Assembly (NCBI RefSeq): GCF_029227915.1
Contig: NC_079879.1
Location: 22,150,501 to 22,214,500, forward strand
DNA length: 64,000 bases
Reading direction: 5' to 3'
From: Hydractinia symbiolongicarpus
Lineage: Eukaryota; Cnidaria; Hydrozoa; Anthoathecata; Hydractiniidae
Shown: positions 46,512 to 59,400 of the stretch, one piece after another
Numbering within the stretch: position 1 is the first letter of the stretch
How the letters are laid out: every line of letters begins with the position of its first letter
Notes under the pieces: model-generated
Told to the model about the DNA's origin: nothing
The model's input: only the letters and a program-made list of their open reading frames with translations
The model's database searches: none
Made by a program: the position numbers and the translations under genes

Positions 46512-48964
46512 TTGGTTTGGAAAGATTTCATAGCTCTTAGAAAAGCATTAGGATTTGGAAGACATGTTTTGTCCTGTTTGACACGCCTGTGATCCAACAT
46601 GATATTTCCTTTTCTTTAAGCACATAGTATATAGCTACCAAAGCGAGATTCAAGTTATTTTGCTTTTTATTACAGTCTTATTACTTCTCCTACAATATCT
46701 TGGGATTTCATGTAAATATAATAGAACTAACCAATCAGAATGTGTCACGTGATTCTTCAGTACGCAAAGGGACTGGTGTAGAGTGTATCTAATTAGCTGA
46801 AATGTAAACAAACAACTTTTTAATTGGTCGGCAGTTAGAACGGAAATCTTTTCTATAATCTAGGATGAGACTTTGCGTCGTTGCTAGGATACTGATGCAT
46901 TTAGTGCGTCACGTGGATAAATTCTATTGGTTACTTCAAAGTAAATTTTGAGAGATTATTTTCGGAGATTATTTTTTTTGTGTGTGAGTTTCGAAGAAAT
47001 AGCTTTAATTTCACTCGCCTCTACTGGGAAGCAATGTACATACCACCCTGATGAATTGGGTGTTTTACCTTATTTGTTGTCGCGCATGCGTGCAAAAATT
47101 TGGAAATGGCGCGAAAATTATTACTGTTTTTCAAATGGTCTTGCGCGAAAATAAATCAGGCCATATTGTATTTAATTCTTAATATTTTAATATGCCCGTT
47201 AGTTTAGTGCAAATAATTTCTCTCTCATGTGAGGACAACTTGTTCCTCAAAAATATTTATTTTTATATAAATGTATCTACAATTTTTTTTCTTCGCCAAT
47301 AGATTGATTTATTTATTTACAGAAGTTTTATTTATCGTGTATTGTTAAAAAGAAAAGCCATGCTTACAACCGCCATAGCACCTCCCTTTTCACGCCTGCT
47401 ATTTTTTACCTACTGGTGTTATTTTCGAAAGCACGCCTGTCTATCATTTTTACACCGCTCTACAAAAAATTAACTGCGCGGCTTTAACGAAACATTTAGA
47501 AGTCAAAAGCGCTGCAAAAACAGATTAGGTCAAAATTTGGAGAAATAAAAACTGATTATAGGCTGAAATTTGATAATGAAGAATAAGCTCGAGTTATTTA
47601 TATTATTTGGTGTTTTTGTTACACGACACAGTTGTCAAAGTATGTTTATATTTTTATATCTGGTATTTCCGGCTTGTAATTTACACAAGATGTATCAATT
47701 TTTAGTTTTGTTGATGAAAGGAATTAAGATGTGTACAATTTTCTTGAATATAAACAAAAAAAATGACAACGAGGAAAGCCTTCTTTTTAATTCGTGCCAT
47801 TCAAACTTTATAATATTGTTAAGTTGAATAATTTGCTGAAGTAAAAAAGTATGCAATAAAAATTCCCTAATGAGTTCACCTACAGGTGTCTGTGACGTTA
47901 TAAAATTTCCTTCTGTGTCATAAAAGGAAAAAAGTCATGTGTGTAATTAAATTTTTCAGTTGAATGCTCTCCAAAATAATAAGCTGAAAGTCAACCTCTT
48001 TTACACGTAATTTCATCCTCTTTGTGTTTAAAGTACAAAAATTTGACAAGCTGTATTTTTTAATTAAAAAAATCACGCCTTGGTATCCCTACGGTGAGGG
48101 CCAAGACACGTGAATAAAAGTAGCGATTAAAACAAAAGCACCCTCAGGGTTTTCTTTTCAATATGTTTATGTTTATAAATATAAAATTTCCAATACAATA
48201 TGTATAAAAAATATAATGCTATCTTTTTTGTTTAGCAAAAAAAAGTATATATATATATATATAATTAAAAAAACATCCCTTTTGAACGAAACCCACTCCG
48301 GAAATCTTTTCTTCGTTATGTCAATAAAAACCACGGAAGGAATGTTACAAAATGTTTCCGACTTGGGGAAAACTTTATTTTTAAAACCTATTGTAACAAT
48401 AAGTATTCCGTTGGCTTTTATTGATGTTTTGAACAAACATTTTTTCATCTAGCTTTTTTTTTTTATAGAAAGAAAAAAAAGTATTTCCTCTCGATAATTT
48501 CACTTTAAAATGTTATTTTTTCTTAATTTAACTCGACCGCAACACGACAAAATAAATTTATACCAATACACAAAATATACTTAGCAATTTATAACATTGA
48601 AAATTAGAAAACTTTTCCACATTTTCTAAAACAAATTTATTTCTTAGGAAGCATCTTTTTTGGTTTTAAAAGGAGACGCTAAAAACGGCGACCAACTGAA
48701 CGAACAGCTTGTTATAACAATTACCGGCGCCGTTATTTTTTCTCTAAATGTTTTGAAAACAATTTCTTGAGGAGAATTTACACAGCAGAAAAAGTTCCAA
48801 TGAACATGTAAAAGCAATTCGATTCAAAAATTTTCTTGCGTTACAAGCGAAATGTAAACATTTGAACAGCTCTCAAATCAAACTGTACAAGAAAAAAACT
48901 AATAAATTATTTTTTTAAAAAAAGCGAGGAAAAGTTCCCTAAGATATTCACAATTAAATAAACG
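46512..48964. other. Intergenic region between CCDC149 and the Sprouty-domain gene (convergent)
   Basis: Contains the CCDC149 3' UTR (poly(A) candidate AATAAA at 47150-47155) and, on the minus strand, the Sprouty-gene 3' UTR with an AATAAA (plus-strand TTTATT at 48636-48641). A TA microsatellite lies at about 48245-48264. No further gene was recognised. Two inverted CCAAT/CACGTG blocks lie at 46729-46753 and 46910-46932. Confidence 0.6.
48636..48641 (-). terminator. Candidate poly(A) signal of the Sprouty-domain gene
   Basis: TTTATT on the plus strand reads AATAAA on the minus strand, 324 bp past the stop codon. It is the nearest clear canonical hexamer; usage is not proven. Confidence 0.4.
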
Positions 48965-49879
48965 CTATAAATTCGTGTGGTTCGCGTTGTTGTCTTTTCT
49001 GTACAACACACGTGTTTCGTCTTTAAATTTCGATCTGTTCGTGGAGCACTCACAGCAAGCGCTGCGGCAAAGTTTAGCAGGAAGATAACAAAATAGACAC
49101 GGTAGGAATAATGCTAGAAGTCCCATACAAAACCACCTTCCGGCGACTTTTTTAGGCGTACCGGTGCATGAACACGGTTCGATGTACTCATCACCGATAT
49201 CGTCTGATGTCCAATGATATCTTACGGCTTTGACGCAAACCATGCAAGTACAACAATCTATAATATTGTCTATTTTTTTATGATTTTTCTTTAGCTTTGA
49301 TTTATATTTTTTATTATCGAATTCGAATTCCACGCACGAATCTCGCGGACAGTTTCCACGACGTTCAAATGAATGAACGCAGTGTTGCGTATTGTCTGTA
49401 GGTGCATCGGATGTTACAAGTTTAGCGGCAAATTTTTGTAAATTTTCTTTTTTGATATTTATGTGATGGTTACAAAAAGAATTTGTTTTGCTCGTTTCGG
49501 GTATTTTTGCATCCGCACTTAAATGACAATAATCGCCACTGCTCGGTACGAATTTTCCTCTCAGTTCCGTATTTCGTCTTTTGTTCGGACACGGAGGTAT
49601 CGTGCGGTCTTTAACCTTGTCGTTTAAACTGTTCATTTCGCTAAAAGCTCTTTGAAAACGAGCTAAGTTTAATTTTCCTGCTGGAACAATAAAATTAATA
49701 TCTTGGTCGGAATCGTCATCGTAAATCGAATATGGATCCAATAATGTATTGAGTCTATTTGTCTTCCCGTTAATTTTACAGGGTTGGATGTGATGAATAT
49801 TTACGTATTCTTTATCTTGACAATACGGTCTTGTTAAACCAAAATGTTCATCTGCTCTAACCGTTCTAAGCTCACCCAT
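48965..49879 (-). CDS. Sprouty/SPRED-domain protein (negative regulator of receptor tyrosine kinase signalling)
   Basis: Single uninterrupted exon of 304 residues. The C-terminal Cys-rich Sprouty domain spans about 165-280: CVHSFERRGNCPRDSC, then CCTCMVCVKAVRYHWTSDD, EPCSCTG, and the palmitoylation-type hydrophobic block GRWFCMGLLALFLPCLFCYL followed by PAKLCRSACCEC. In this family the domain binds membranes and Raf/Ras-pathway partners and dampens ERK signalling. The LFLPCLFCYLPAKLC block is Sprouty-like, while the RRGNCPRDSC segment is closer to SPRED. No EVH1 or KBD domain is seen in the N-terminal 160 residues, and the length is typical of Sprouty. A tyrosine at residue 25 (QDKEYVNI) could correspond to the regulatory Cbl-binding tyrosine of Sprouty, but the context is weak. 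The start is the first Met in the open frame; a spliced upstream exon cannot be excluded. Confidence 0.85.
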   Translation of the reverse strand: MGELRTVRADEHFGLTRPYCQDKEYVNIHHIQPCKINGKTNRLNTLLDPYSIYDDDSDQDINFIVPAGKLNLARFQRAFSEMNSLNDKVKDRTIPPCPNKRRNTELRGKFVPSSGDYCHLSADAKIPETSKTNSFCNHHINIKKENLQKFAAKLVTSDAPTDNTQHCVHSFERRGNCPRDSCVEFEFDNKKYKSKLKKNHKKIDNIIDCCTCMVCVKAVRYHWTSDDIGDEYIEPCSCTGTPKKVAGRWFCMGLLALFLPCLFCYLPAKLCRSACCECSTNRSKFKDETRVLYRKDNNANHTNL

Positions 49880-51362
49880 ATTTAAATTTCTTTGTTATCC
49901 TGATTTTTTTCGCTACACATTTACACTTTCGTAAAACCACGATATAATTGTAATAAAGTTAAACTGTAATCTGTTGCGTTTAAAATTTGTAACACCAAAT
50001 TGCATAAATCTCCGAGCTGATGTTTGCGTAAGCTATGAATGAACCACTTTTATTAATGAAGCTACACGAGGCTTTGATCCTGGTGTGAAAATAATCTTCT
50101 TGGTGATTCTGTTCGTTACTTGAGCTGGAGTTTGTCTATGTCCTAAAAAGTTGATGTACAATATCACACAAATTTCTTCTTGATATTTTTCTTCTTAGAT
50201 CAACATAACATATCGTCAACAAACCATTTGTTTTAAAATACTTCTGTCAACGAAATGATATCTGTTCACGCTTGAATTAACGTATATGAATTAAGGACCT
50301 GGTTTCTATTGACGTATAAAAATCATCTATTGTCAGGTCATCGGAAACATTTGGAACTAAATCCTTTATAATAATTTGGATCAATGGATCGGGAAACAAC
50401 TAAAAATAATCTTGTTTTTTTTTAAAAAAAGAAAGAAATATAAATTTTAGTTTTAAATTTGTATTAAAAATTGCCAGTTTAAATCGAAACCGCGCCACGT
50501 ATATTTTTGAATGAACAGTACGTCAAAAAATGCGTCAAATTAGTTATCGTACGGCACTTAAATAATCACACTGTCATCAGCGGTTTGCGAAATAACTAAT
50601 TTCTATACTGCAGATTCTTTATCTATGATCAGAGAATATAGTCATATCCGAGGCAACGTCGTTACGACAAAATCATCTGTTTATTTTTCTGGTGCAGACG
50701 TCATATTTGAATAAAAATACCGACGCAACTTTTTCAAATGGAGGAAGAGCGGTTCGAATAGAAACCGTCCCGTCAATCAAAAAATAATTTTTCTTTTATT
50801 CATAAATTCCTTTTGATAAGATTTTGTAAAAAAAAATTTAGTAATAGCTAAGTGTTGTTAAAATTCCGGTAGAAAGAAAAAATCCATTCATATAACAAGA
50901 ATTATTTATTCAGCCAATATTTCCGGCGAAGATAAATGTTAATATTTCCAGATGTCAAGGAATACATCAACTTCATCACACGGCGCTACCAGGGGAAGAT
51001 AACAACTCGTTCCTTCCTTTTAAAAATTTTAATAGCCTTTACTTTGTTTTGAATGGGTATATAAAAAAAGTACACAGAATATAACGTTTATTTGAAGCAG
51101 CACAAACAGTTTCTAATGGCAACGATTCCTTTCGGGGACCATTGATGTGAGGTAATGGAGAGCGTAATAGCGTATTTCAAAATTGTTGTATTTATAAATG
51201 TCAAATATTTCCTAATTTTGTAAGCATAAATTAAGTTTGTTACTGCTAATTATGTATTATAAAGAGAAACGAGATAATAGTAGACCAAATTATTACAGAT
51301 AATCCATATGAATGAACCTTTTTCTGATAAGATTGAAACCAATTTAAAAATACACGCATTGT

Positions 51363-51374
51363 TGCGCATGCGCA
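51363..51374. promoter_or_regulatory. NRF1-type palindrome
   Basis: TGCGCATGCGCA is the full palindromic consensus bound by NRF1. It is 1.5 kb upstream of the Sprouty-domain start. Near matches occur at 44336-44347, 47082-47090 and 55020-55030, so it may be a genome-wide motif and not specific to this gene. Confidence 0.3.
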
Positions 51375-52207
51375 ATAGAATAAAACTGAGCTGAAAGAGG
51401 TCTTGTGCACGAAGTTTGTGCTAATGGCACTGAATTTAACCTTTGTTTACATTTAAAATAAAACACGAAATTTTTTTTCAAAAGCACAGGGATTTTTTGT
51501 TCCTAAAGTAGCTCTATTAACCCAAGTAATATATAGAACTTTGTTTGTTTTATTTGTTTACATAAAGTCATTCGAGCGTGCAAATACATGCGCTTAAAAA
51601 CAAAAAAATTTTCTTGCTCGAAATTCTGACGCCAGAGAAATAAAACAAATTATATTACAGGCTAATAACACAGTCTTCGAGTTGAAGCCAGAACCTAGGA
51701 AAAGCGCAACGCTGTTGAGAAGCAATTAAGCCTGGGCAGGAGGTTGCACGATCTTAAATTTATAACAAAAGAAAGAAAATTGATTTCCTATCGCAAGGTA
51801 AACATAAAAAATACGAACACGTGAGAGAACGTAGCAATGCATTTAAAAAACTCGTCTATTTTATTATTCATATCAACTTATATGAATGGACGTGTACGAA
51901 TGTATTAAGATCAAGACTGAAAGAAAAATTTATTGTACGTTTTAAATCCTCTTTTATAAAAAAGCTCAACATTTTTTTTTTGAGGAAGTAATCACGTGAC
52001 CACTTATGCGTTCACATTAAATGGAAAACAGGAAATGTGAAGGATAGCTTGCAGACACGAAGACGCCAGTGTACATTCGAAGATAAAAACACAGCTTCTA
52101 GCCAATATGCGAAAAAGGCCCTGCGAACGAGGCTGTTTCTAGCAAGTTAAAACCGTCATAATATAAAAGATTTGATAAAGAAAATTGTTCGTTTATATGC
52201 TACGTTG

Positions 52208-52448
<241 letters not shown>

Positions 52449-55400
52449 AACATTCACAATAGAGAAAAATAAATTAGCCATACCTTTTTTTTAAGATTAT
52501 ATTCTGCAATTTTACAATAGCGAAGAAAAAACACACGAAGCTTCAAAAATATAGATACGGTACACGCACAAATTTATGGTAATTATGATAGAGCCAATGA
52601 AATGTCGTGCGAAGATAGAATTGTTAAGCTCATTTCTTATCGTCTGTATATTGAAAGGTTGAAATGGAGAATCAAATAGAAGTAAATAACCCACAGAAAT
52701 TTTATCTGATTTCTTAATAAAAAAAGGGGTGGAGCTGCAGCAGTTATCTTGCAAATTCAAAGCACGATCAGATTAAAAAAAAAATGTAAAAACAACTAGC
52801 TAATGACAAAAACAAAAAACAAGCAATTTTTATAGGCACCATGTCTTTTTATGGGTCAAATATTTGAAGCGAGAAAAAAAAATGTTGATCAAAATTCACT
52901 TCTGCCCATCCACACTACTTTGTTCCAAATGCATTTTTAGGTTGACTTACACGGTGGTAAAATATTGGTCGACTGCAATAACGGTTGTAGAACAGAGACT
53001 GGGGCCGAGGATGTTATGCGGGTTTTGAGCCCATTTCTTTTGGCATTTAATTCATCTTTCGGAAGTAAAAAATTATTTCTGAAAGATTTAAGATCTTAAC
53101 CTCCTAAATTGGGTAACAATGCATCCTCTGCACAAGTCTCACCTATATTAGCTATGAGGGAGGGGAAGCTTGATAACCCATACTTTAGGCTGCTACGGAC
53201 CATGGAATCGAAATCCGGGTAAACGAAGTAGTATAAATTTACTTCATATTTTTGCGTTAAAGAAATAGATTAAAAGACAGGTCGAACCACAAATTGATTG
53301 ACGTGAACCCATTCCAAATTAGAGATATATACTAATAATTGAACTCAATCATACAAGAACGCAACAAAATAACTATCCGCTCCCATTTTGACCGCACGCG
53401 CGTGTCATATTCACCACAATGGTAAAAAAAACATTTCTTTGGTTTCGCTTTTTTGCGGCGAACTGATGCTAAAAAAGAATGGTAAAGAGATTTTAAATCA
53501 TTTTTCTCGCTATTCTCGTCTGCAAGAGATACACCTTTATCTCAAAAAGCTCTGGTGACAAAAATGTTTAATCGCTTCTCTGTATAATCTTACTTCATCC
53601 TACTCTCATTAGAGCAATTTAGATTCTACCATGTCTGGAACGAAATCTATAATTGATAGATCACGACGCATGCTAGCAATAGCAGCGTGATGCAACCCGT
53701 GCAGTAAAAAGTTACAACATTTAGGTTGAAGATTAGATTAAAAAAAAAAATAGAAATATATCAATTTCCGTGATGCGAAGTAATGTTTTGATTTTGAGTT
53801 GACAATAATAGACTCTAGCTGTACGGAGAAAATATAAACAACATAACCCAAATAAATCCATGTTTTTAAAAAAATATTCCTTCAAAAGTCGTAAAACGTT
53901 TTTGAAAATAGTACCTTGTGGATCGCATGCTTCTAAATTTCTGTATGAATTTCAAAAATAGCCATTTTACATCATATGGTCCTGCTTTTTTGTCGTCTAC
54001 AAGAACGCGTGCACATGTACAAAAGAAGCACGAAGGTTTGTGAACTTTTTTCTAAACACTGGTAAGTATAGGTATAGAAAATGAAATATAAACGTAAAGG
54101 TGTATACCCCACATTAGGAATGCGCTTTTCTGCAACGTATCACCATATTCTGTGATAGCAGCACCTTGAACCATACAAGGTTTTGTAAATAGAACAGCAA
54201 ATCAAACAGCTTAGAAGAAATTTGTATAAAACCTAGTCATAAATTACAAGAAAAAAGTTCAACGTTATAATAAACGTTAAAGGCGGAGATTTAAAAAAAA
54301 ATCCCAGATTATTACTAGGCTGGTAAATATTGATTGTTCTTAAGGAGAAAAAAAATCGTATAAACAGTAAACAAAACATAACATTTACACAGTGCACGGT
54401 CGAGTTCCATTTACAACACAGAAATAGTACACGTCATATCTTTATAAACTATTGAATGCATAATGTAAAAAAAACACGGCAACAAAATGCCTCATGGGAA
54501 TAGAAATGCATGAAACCGCTGGGTGTTTATAATTTCTTTTTCTGCAAAATCATAACGACACTTAAGCTGATATTTTACGGAACAAACAACAGAAGGAATG
54601 TTCTAGGCGCGCCTACTTTTAAAATATCATATAAAAAAAAAGAAATTAATTTTCTCTAACACTTTGGGTCCGCGGATAAAATCCTAAAATTCGGCTTTGA
54701 TGGGTTCACTTTGCGCGAAACAATAAACAGAAAAGCGGTTAAAGAAACAGCCCATCACTTAAAAAAGACAGAAATACTGTATACATATAATACACCTACT
54801 TTATGATCAGGGTTAGATCAGAAATGAAATTGCACACCTCAGAGAAAAGTGAGGTTGGTGTTTCACTTAAATTTTATTTCGAGATGGCCCATAATGGGGT
54901 CGAATGTTCTGTGTTCGTGACTTTTAAGCATGCGCACTGATCGAAAACCGCATTTTATTCCGGAGTGAAGTGTTTACATAGAAATCTAGCAGTTGTTTTT
55001 AAATTTCACCACTGAGAGAGCGCATGCGCAAGAAGGTTTAAAGCACGTGTGTCCAACGTGCAGGTGTTAAGCTTGATTGGATAATTTACGTCATATACTA
55101 AAATGGTCGAATATTAAAACGGAAAAACAAAATTTCAAATTTAAATTTGTTTATTTGTATAACTTTAATTGCACTGAAAACAGCAGAAGAAATAACAAAT
55201 GGAGTATCCTTTTTTCATAACAAAAACAACGGATTTAGTAATCTTTTTTGGTTTCCTCCAACAAACATTTTCTTTCCAGCTGATTGTGGTTGTTGCAAAA
55301 TTACGGAGACAAGCCGAGTCCTCTTTAAGCAGTTTACGTTAATTATAATAAAAAACTGTCACCTCAAAAAATTGAGCAGGAAATCCGGTTGTTATAGCCA

Positions 55401-56412
55401 ACCCTGTTTCCAAATCTCTGATTTTATTTACATCACTACTTTCTGGGAGCTTTGGGAACAAGATTAGTTATTATACCACTTAATGAACTAATTACGTTAA
55501 GAAAAGATATCAAAATACAAATAACTTTCCATAGAAACGAGACAGAAATCCAAAAAAAACAACTCCATGATCATTTGTGGGGTTAATATAAAGTTGTTAA
55601 GTTTTCCACTAGTTCCTCGTTGCACACGGCATGTGTGGTTTTGGTTAGCAGGCATTATTAAAGAACGAAATAATAATTTTTTGAAAAATATATTCGTTTT
55701 TTAATCTCTCTTACACGTTTGATGTTTAAAAAGCACAAGATAGAAAAATAAAAACAAGTATTATTTCACTTGATCACAAAAAAAGTCAAACTATTTCTGA
55801 AAATATATGCGTTGGTTTATAAGAAGAATAAGTAATTTTTTGCATCGGTTAACTTGTCATAATTTGTTCTTTAAGAATATTACTCTCTATTTATAAAAAA
55901 AAACACGCAATTCAAAATTCATACCAAGTCTGATGAAAAAACAACAACAGCAAGCAGAATCGTCTCGAGGCAAAGTTCTCCTTCAAGTCAACGCAAATTC
56001 AAGAACAAAACTATCCTTACCATCTATCTGCTGACAAAGAAAACAATATCTCGAGATGTAAACAGAACTATAAAAAAAACTGTCGTTCTTCCTTTATGAA
56101 AATATACTTGATGCTTGAGTGGTATTAAAGTATAAGTAAAATCAAACATTTAAAAAACGTGGAGTTAACTGAATAGGAAGGCAAGTATGCTGGGAAATGA
56201 GTATACAAGTCATTCAATGTAAGCCAACCCTTATTGATAATTTATGAGTTTAAAAACGGAGTCAACGTGTACTTAACAGAATAACTTGTCATGGTAACTT
56301 CTTATGATAGAAATGTGCTTCGTTATTAATTTAATCAATACTATATACAAAAAATACTCTATGCTTACAAAGTTTTTCATTTTATCGTCGGTATAAAATA
56401 AACGTATGTGTA

Positions 56413-59400
56413 TCAGTGTTGGATGAGCGAGACCAGTCCCATCGTGGAAACACCAATAACTAACGAAGCAATCTGCTTTATGGATTCCCTAAGATGGAAA
56501 ATTGAGATGTTCGTGACATGCTATTCAGGCGCCCTAGTATAAGTTTATTTACAGGTCACTTTTCAATCGTCTAGGAATGGAAACTGGATACCCTGGTGTG
56601 TTAAAATAATCAACAAAACTTAACATTTCAACGTTTAAAAGCTAAAAAAAGAAAGCATGGAAAAGAAAAACAAAACACAATAAGTTGGAAGAGTGGGTAC
56701 CAATCATGTCCTCGTTTATTAAGATTCATTACCCGAAACTATTAATTAACCAAAAATCATTTGAATAATATCTAACTGATTTAGACAAAAAAAAAGTGAT
56801 AACAAAAATGGTGGGAGGAACATTGGTAAAGTTGACCGCACAGGATCTAAAAAAACGTAATCATATCACAACAGCACCCAGACCGTTTTTAATACATCCG
56901 ACAATAACTTATTTTGTTCATGTCGAAGGAAAAACAACTGTATGAACGAGGAAATAAACACACGTTAGATTGTCTTCTTTTAGTAGATCAGGAACAATGG
57001 TGACCATAGAAATGTAAACGAAACCACCGGACGTGAAAGGAAGCACCCAAGCCGACGAATCGCCTACAATTAAAAAAGCAAACATCACTACACAATTGAC
57101 GTGCGGTTATAGAAACTGTGATTATAAAAAATTATTTTAAAATGTTTCTGGCAGACATCATTTCTTCGTATCCTGCAAGAAGGAAATCAACAGGACATTG
57201 AAAACATGAATGTTATTAAATGAATTTTTATTTTGATATAAAATCAAAATAAATAACAACATACCGGCGCTTTCCGCCATCAAGCCAAATAAACAACCAA
57301 ATAATGCACCGGATGCTGTTATTACCTACAAAAAACAATGTCGTGGAATCGATTCATTAAAAACGGTACATATTTTTAATTGTAAGAACACTCTAATAAG
57401 ATATACTTATTTTTTTTCAAAGGAATGGAAACGAATGGTGACTGAAATTGTACTTACCATACCCCTAACTGTACAACATTAAAAATTAAAAAAACATGTC
57501 AAATTGAGCTTTTCACAGCTTTTTTTAACCAGACGATAGCAGCATATGTTATTTTCATTATTTTCTTGTATTCATGTTTTTTATTGTAAACACATTTCTA
57601 ATTTTCAGCCAATCAGTCTAACGTAAAAGACCTGCAAATGTAACGGACCTGCAAACAGAACCTGCATGTTTTCTTGTGACAACCTTTTTGCAACACATCT
57701 CAAGGGTGTTTTACGAGTATGTATAAAAATTCTATGTGACACTCAGGTCACAAGTGTGAGTTTGTTCGTTGGCTTTTGTATTGAGAATGTTATGCAAGGC
57801 TGCAGTTCGTGGGTTCACCTCATGGACATCTCAGATCAGACTGGAAATTATGACGACGTGACATTAATAAGCGACTCACAGGTGAGTCCAATACAATATA
57901 CACAAAGAGTCAATAATGTAAAAACAGGGAAAAGGTCTAGTCAACCAAACCAATAATTTCATAGTAGACAGTTGGAGATAACTTGATTAGCTGAACAACC
58001 TTTAATTACTGTAATGCATTTAATAAAGATGAAATCACTGTTTAATCGTCTGGCTAAACGAGATTTAATTAACATGTCAACAACCAATCACAACTGATTA
58101 AATTAAATACTGTTGAGTTTTTAAAAAGAGATCAAAATTTACATTATGCTTTTCTAAAATTGAATTTAATGAAAGAAAAAAAAAACCAAATCATAATCTC
58201 GGAATATTGGTCTAACCGCAAACTGTACCTCGATTCAAAACAATGAGAAAAAATATAATGGTTTTTTTGTTACAAGTCATTAAAATAAAATTAGCAACAC
58301 TTAGAGGCCATTACATCCAAATATTGCGGGAAAGAAAAAAAAATTGGCTTGTTTGAGATAAATGGAGCTCGTTAGTTAGTGATAAATTAAAATGAAAGCG
58401 TCAGTATGATTCATGGTGAGGTCGGAAGGTAGGAAGTTCTGCACCTCAATTTATTCAGCAGCCAAAGCTGGATGAAAAAACGGAGCAATTTTATTCCCAT
58501 TTGGTTTCAAATTAACTCCAAAGAAAACAAACAAACAAACAAACACACAATAAACAAATAAATAATAACTACGTTGCCATTTTGTGTGCTAAACCACAAT
58601 AGCAAAGAGTTTTATTTATAAACAAAATCCACATTGAAATCAAACCATATTGGATTAAAATAACGATTGTTTTCAATCGAGGTATAAGCGGGTGGCCTTT
58701 GCACAGGAAAGAGTAAAGTATAGTCAATTGAGAAAGACGAATCATACAATTATTTACGGACACAATAATGTAACTAACATTACTTTAAGGAAAGAATAAT
58801 GAACCCTTTTAAACTAATTATAAAGCTGAAGTTTGGCAAACATTAACCGTCGGCATACTGTGATGAATTCATATTTCCTGTCATCTCTGAAATTTTATCG
58901 AGGGAGGATGACGTCATTAAAGCCATTAACCAATGACTCCTGTTCATTTTTAAATATCTGGCATACTAATGAAAAATGTATTGATGTGCAAGCGTAATAA
59001 AGAACGGATATATTGAACAATGCGAGTAACATACTCCAGCTATGACTCAAACTTTCTTTTCCCTGCAACAGCAAGAAAAGTATGCAAACAGGATGTAGAG
59101 CGGATGTACACTGCGCAACGAAGATTAAAAAGGGGATTAGGAAATATTTCTTTAGCTAAAATGGGATTAACTTTGCTCGGAAATGCTTTATAATACTATA
59201 CATCGAGCACGCGTTGGAATTTTTCTTTTTTAATGCAAAGAAATGAATACTTTATTGCTCAAAATTTGAACTGTGATTTGGCAAATTAAATTCTTTATAG
59301 CTAATCTGTGCTCCGCTTGTCTTTGCAATTTTAAAAAAAAATTATCAGGAAAAATTTATACCAGGGGAAGGTCATTCCGAAAACCTTCAGTCAATTTCAA

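Noticed and set aside
55147-55467. 106-residue plus-strand ORF
   Set aside because: No recognisable family blocks, AT-biased residue composition and no splice or neighbouring exon support; kept as non-coding.
56880-56963. Alternative ZIP13 ending by reading through past 56964 to a stop near 56898
   Set aside because: The spliced ending (56964 to 56488) is in phase and matches the family's C-terminal S-I-K-Q helix, whereas the read-through tail matches nothing.
57666-57956. 96-residue plus-strand ORF in a ZIP13 intron
   Set aside because: No similarity recognised; lies antisense within an intron and has no partner exons.
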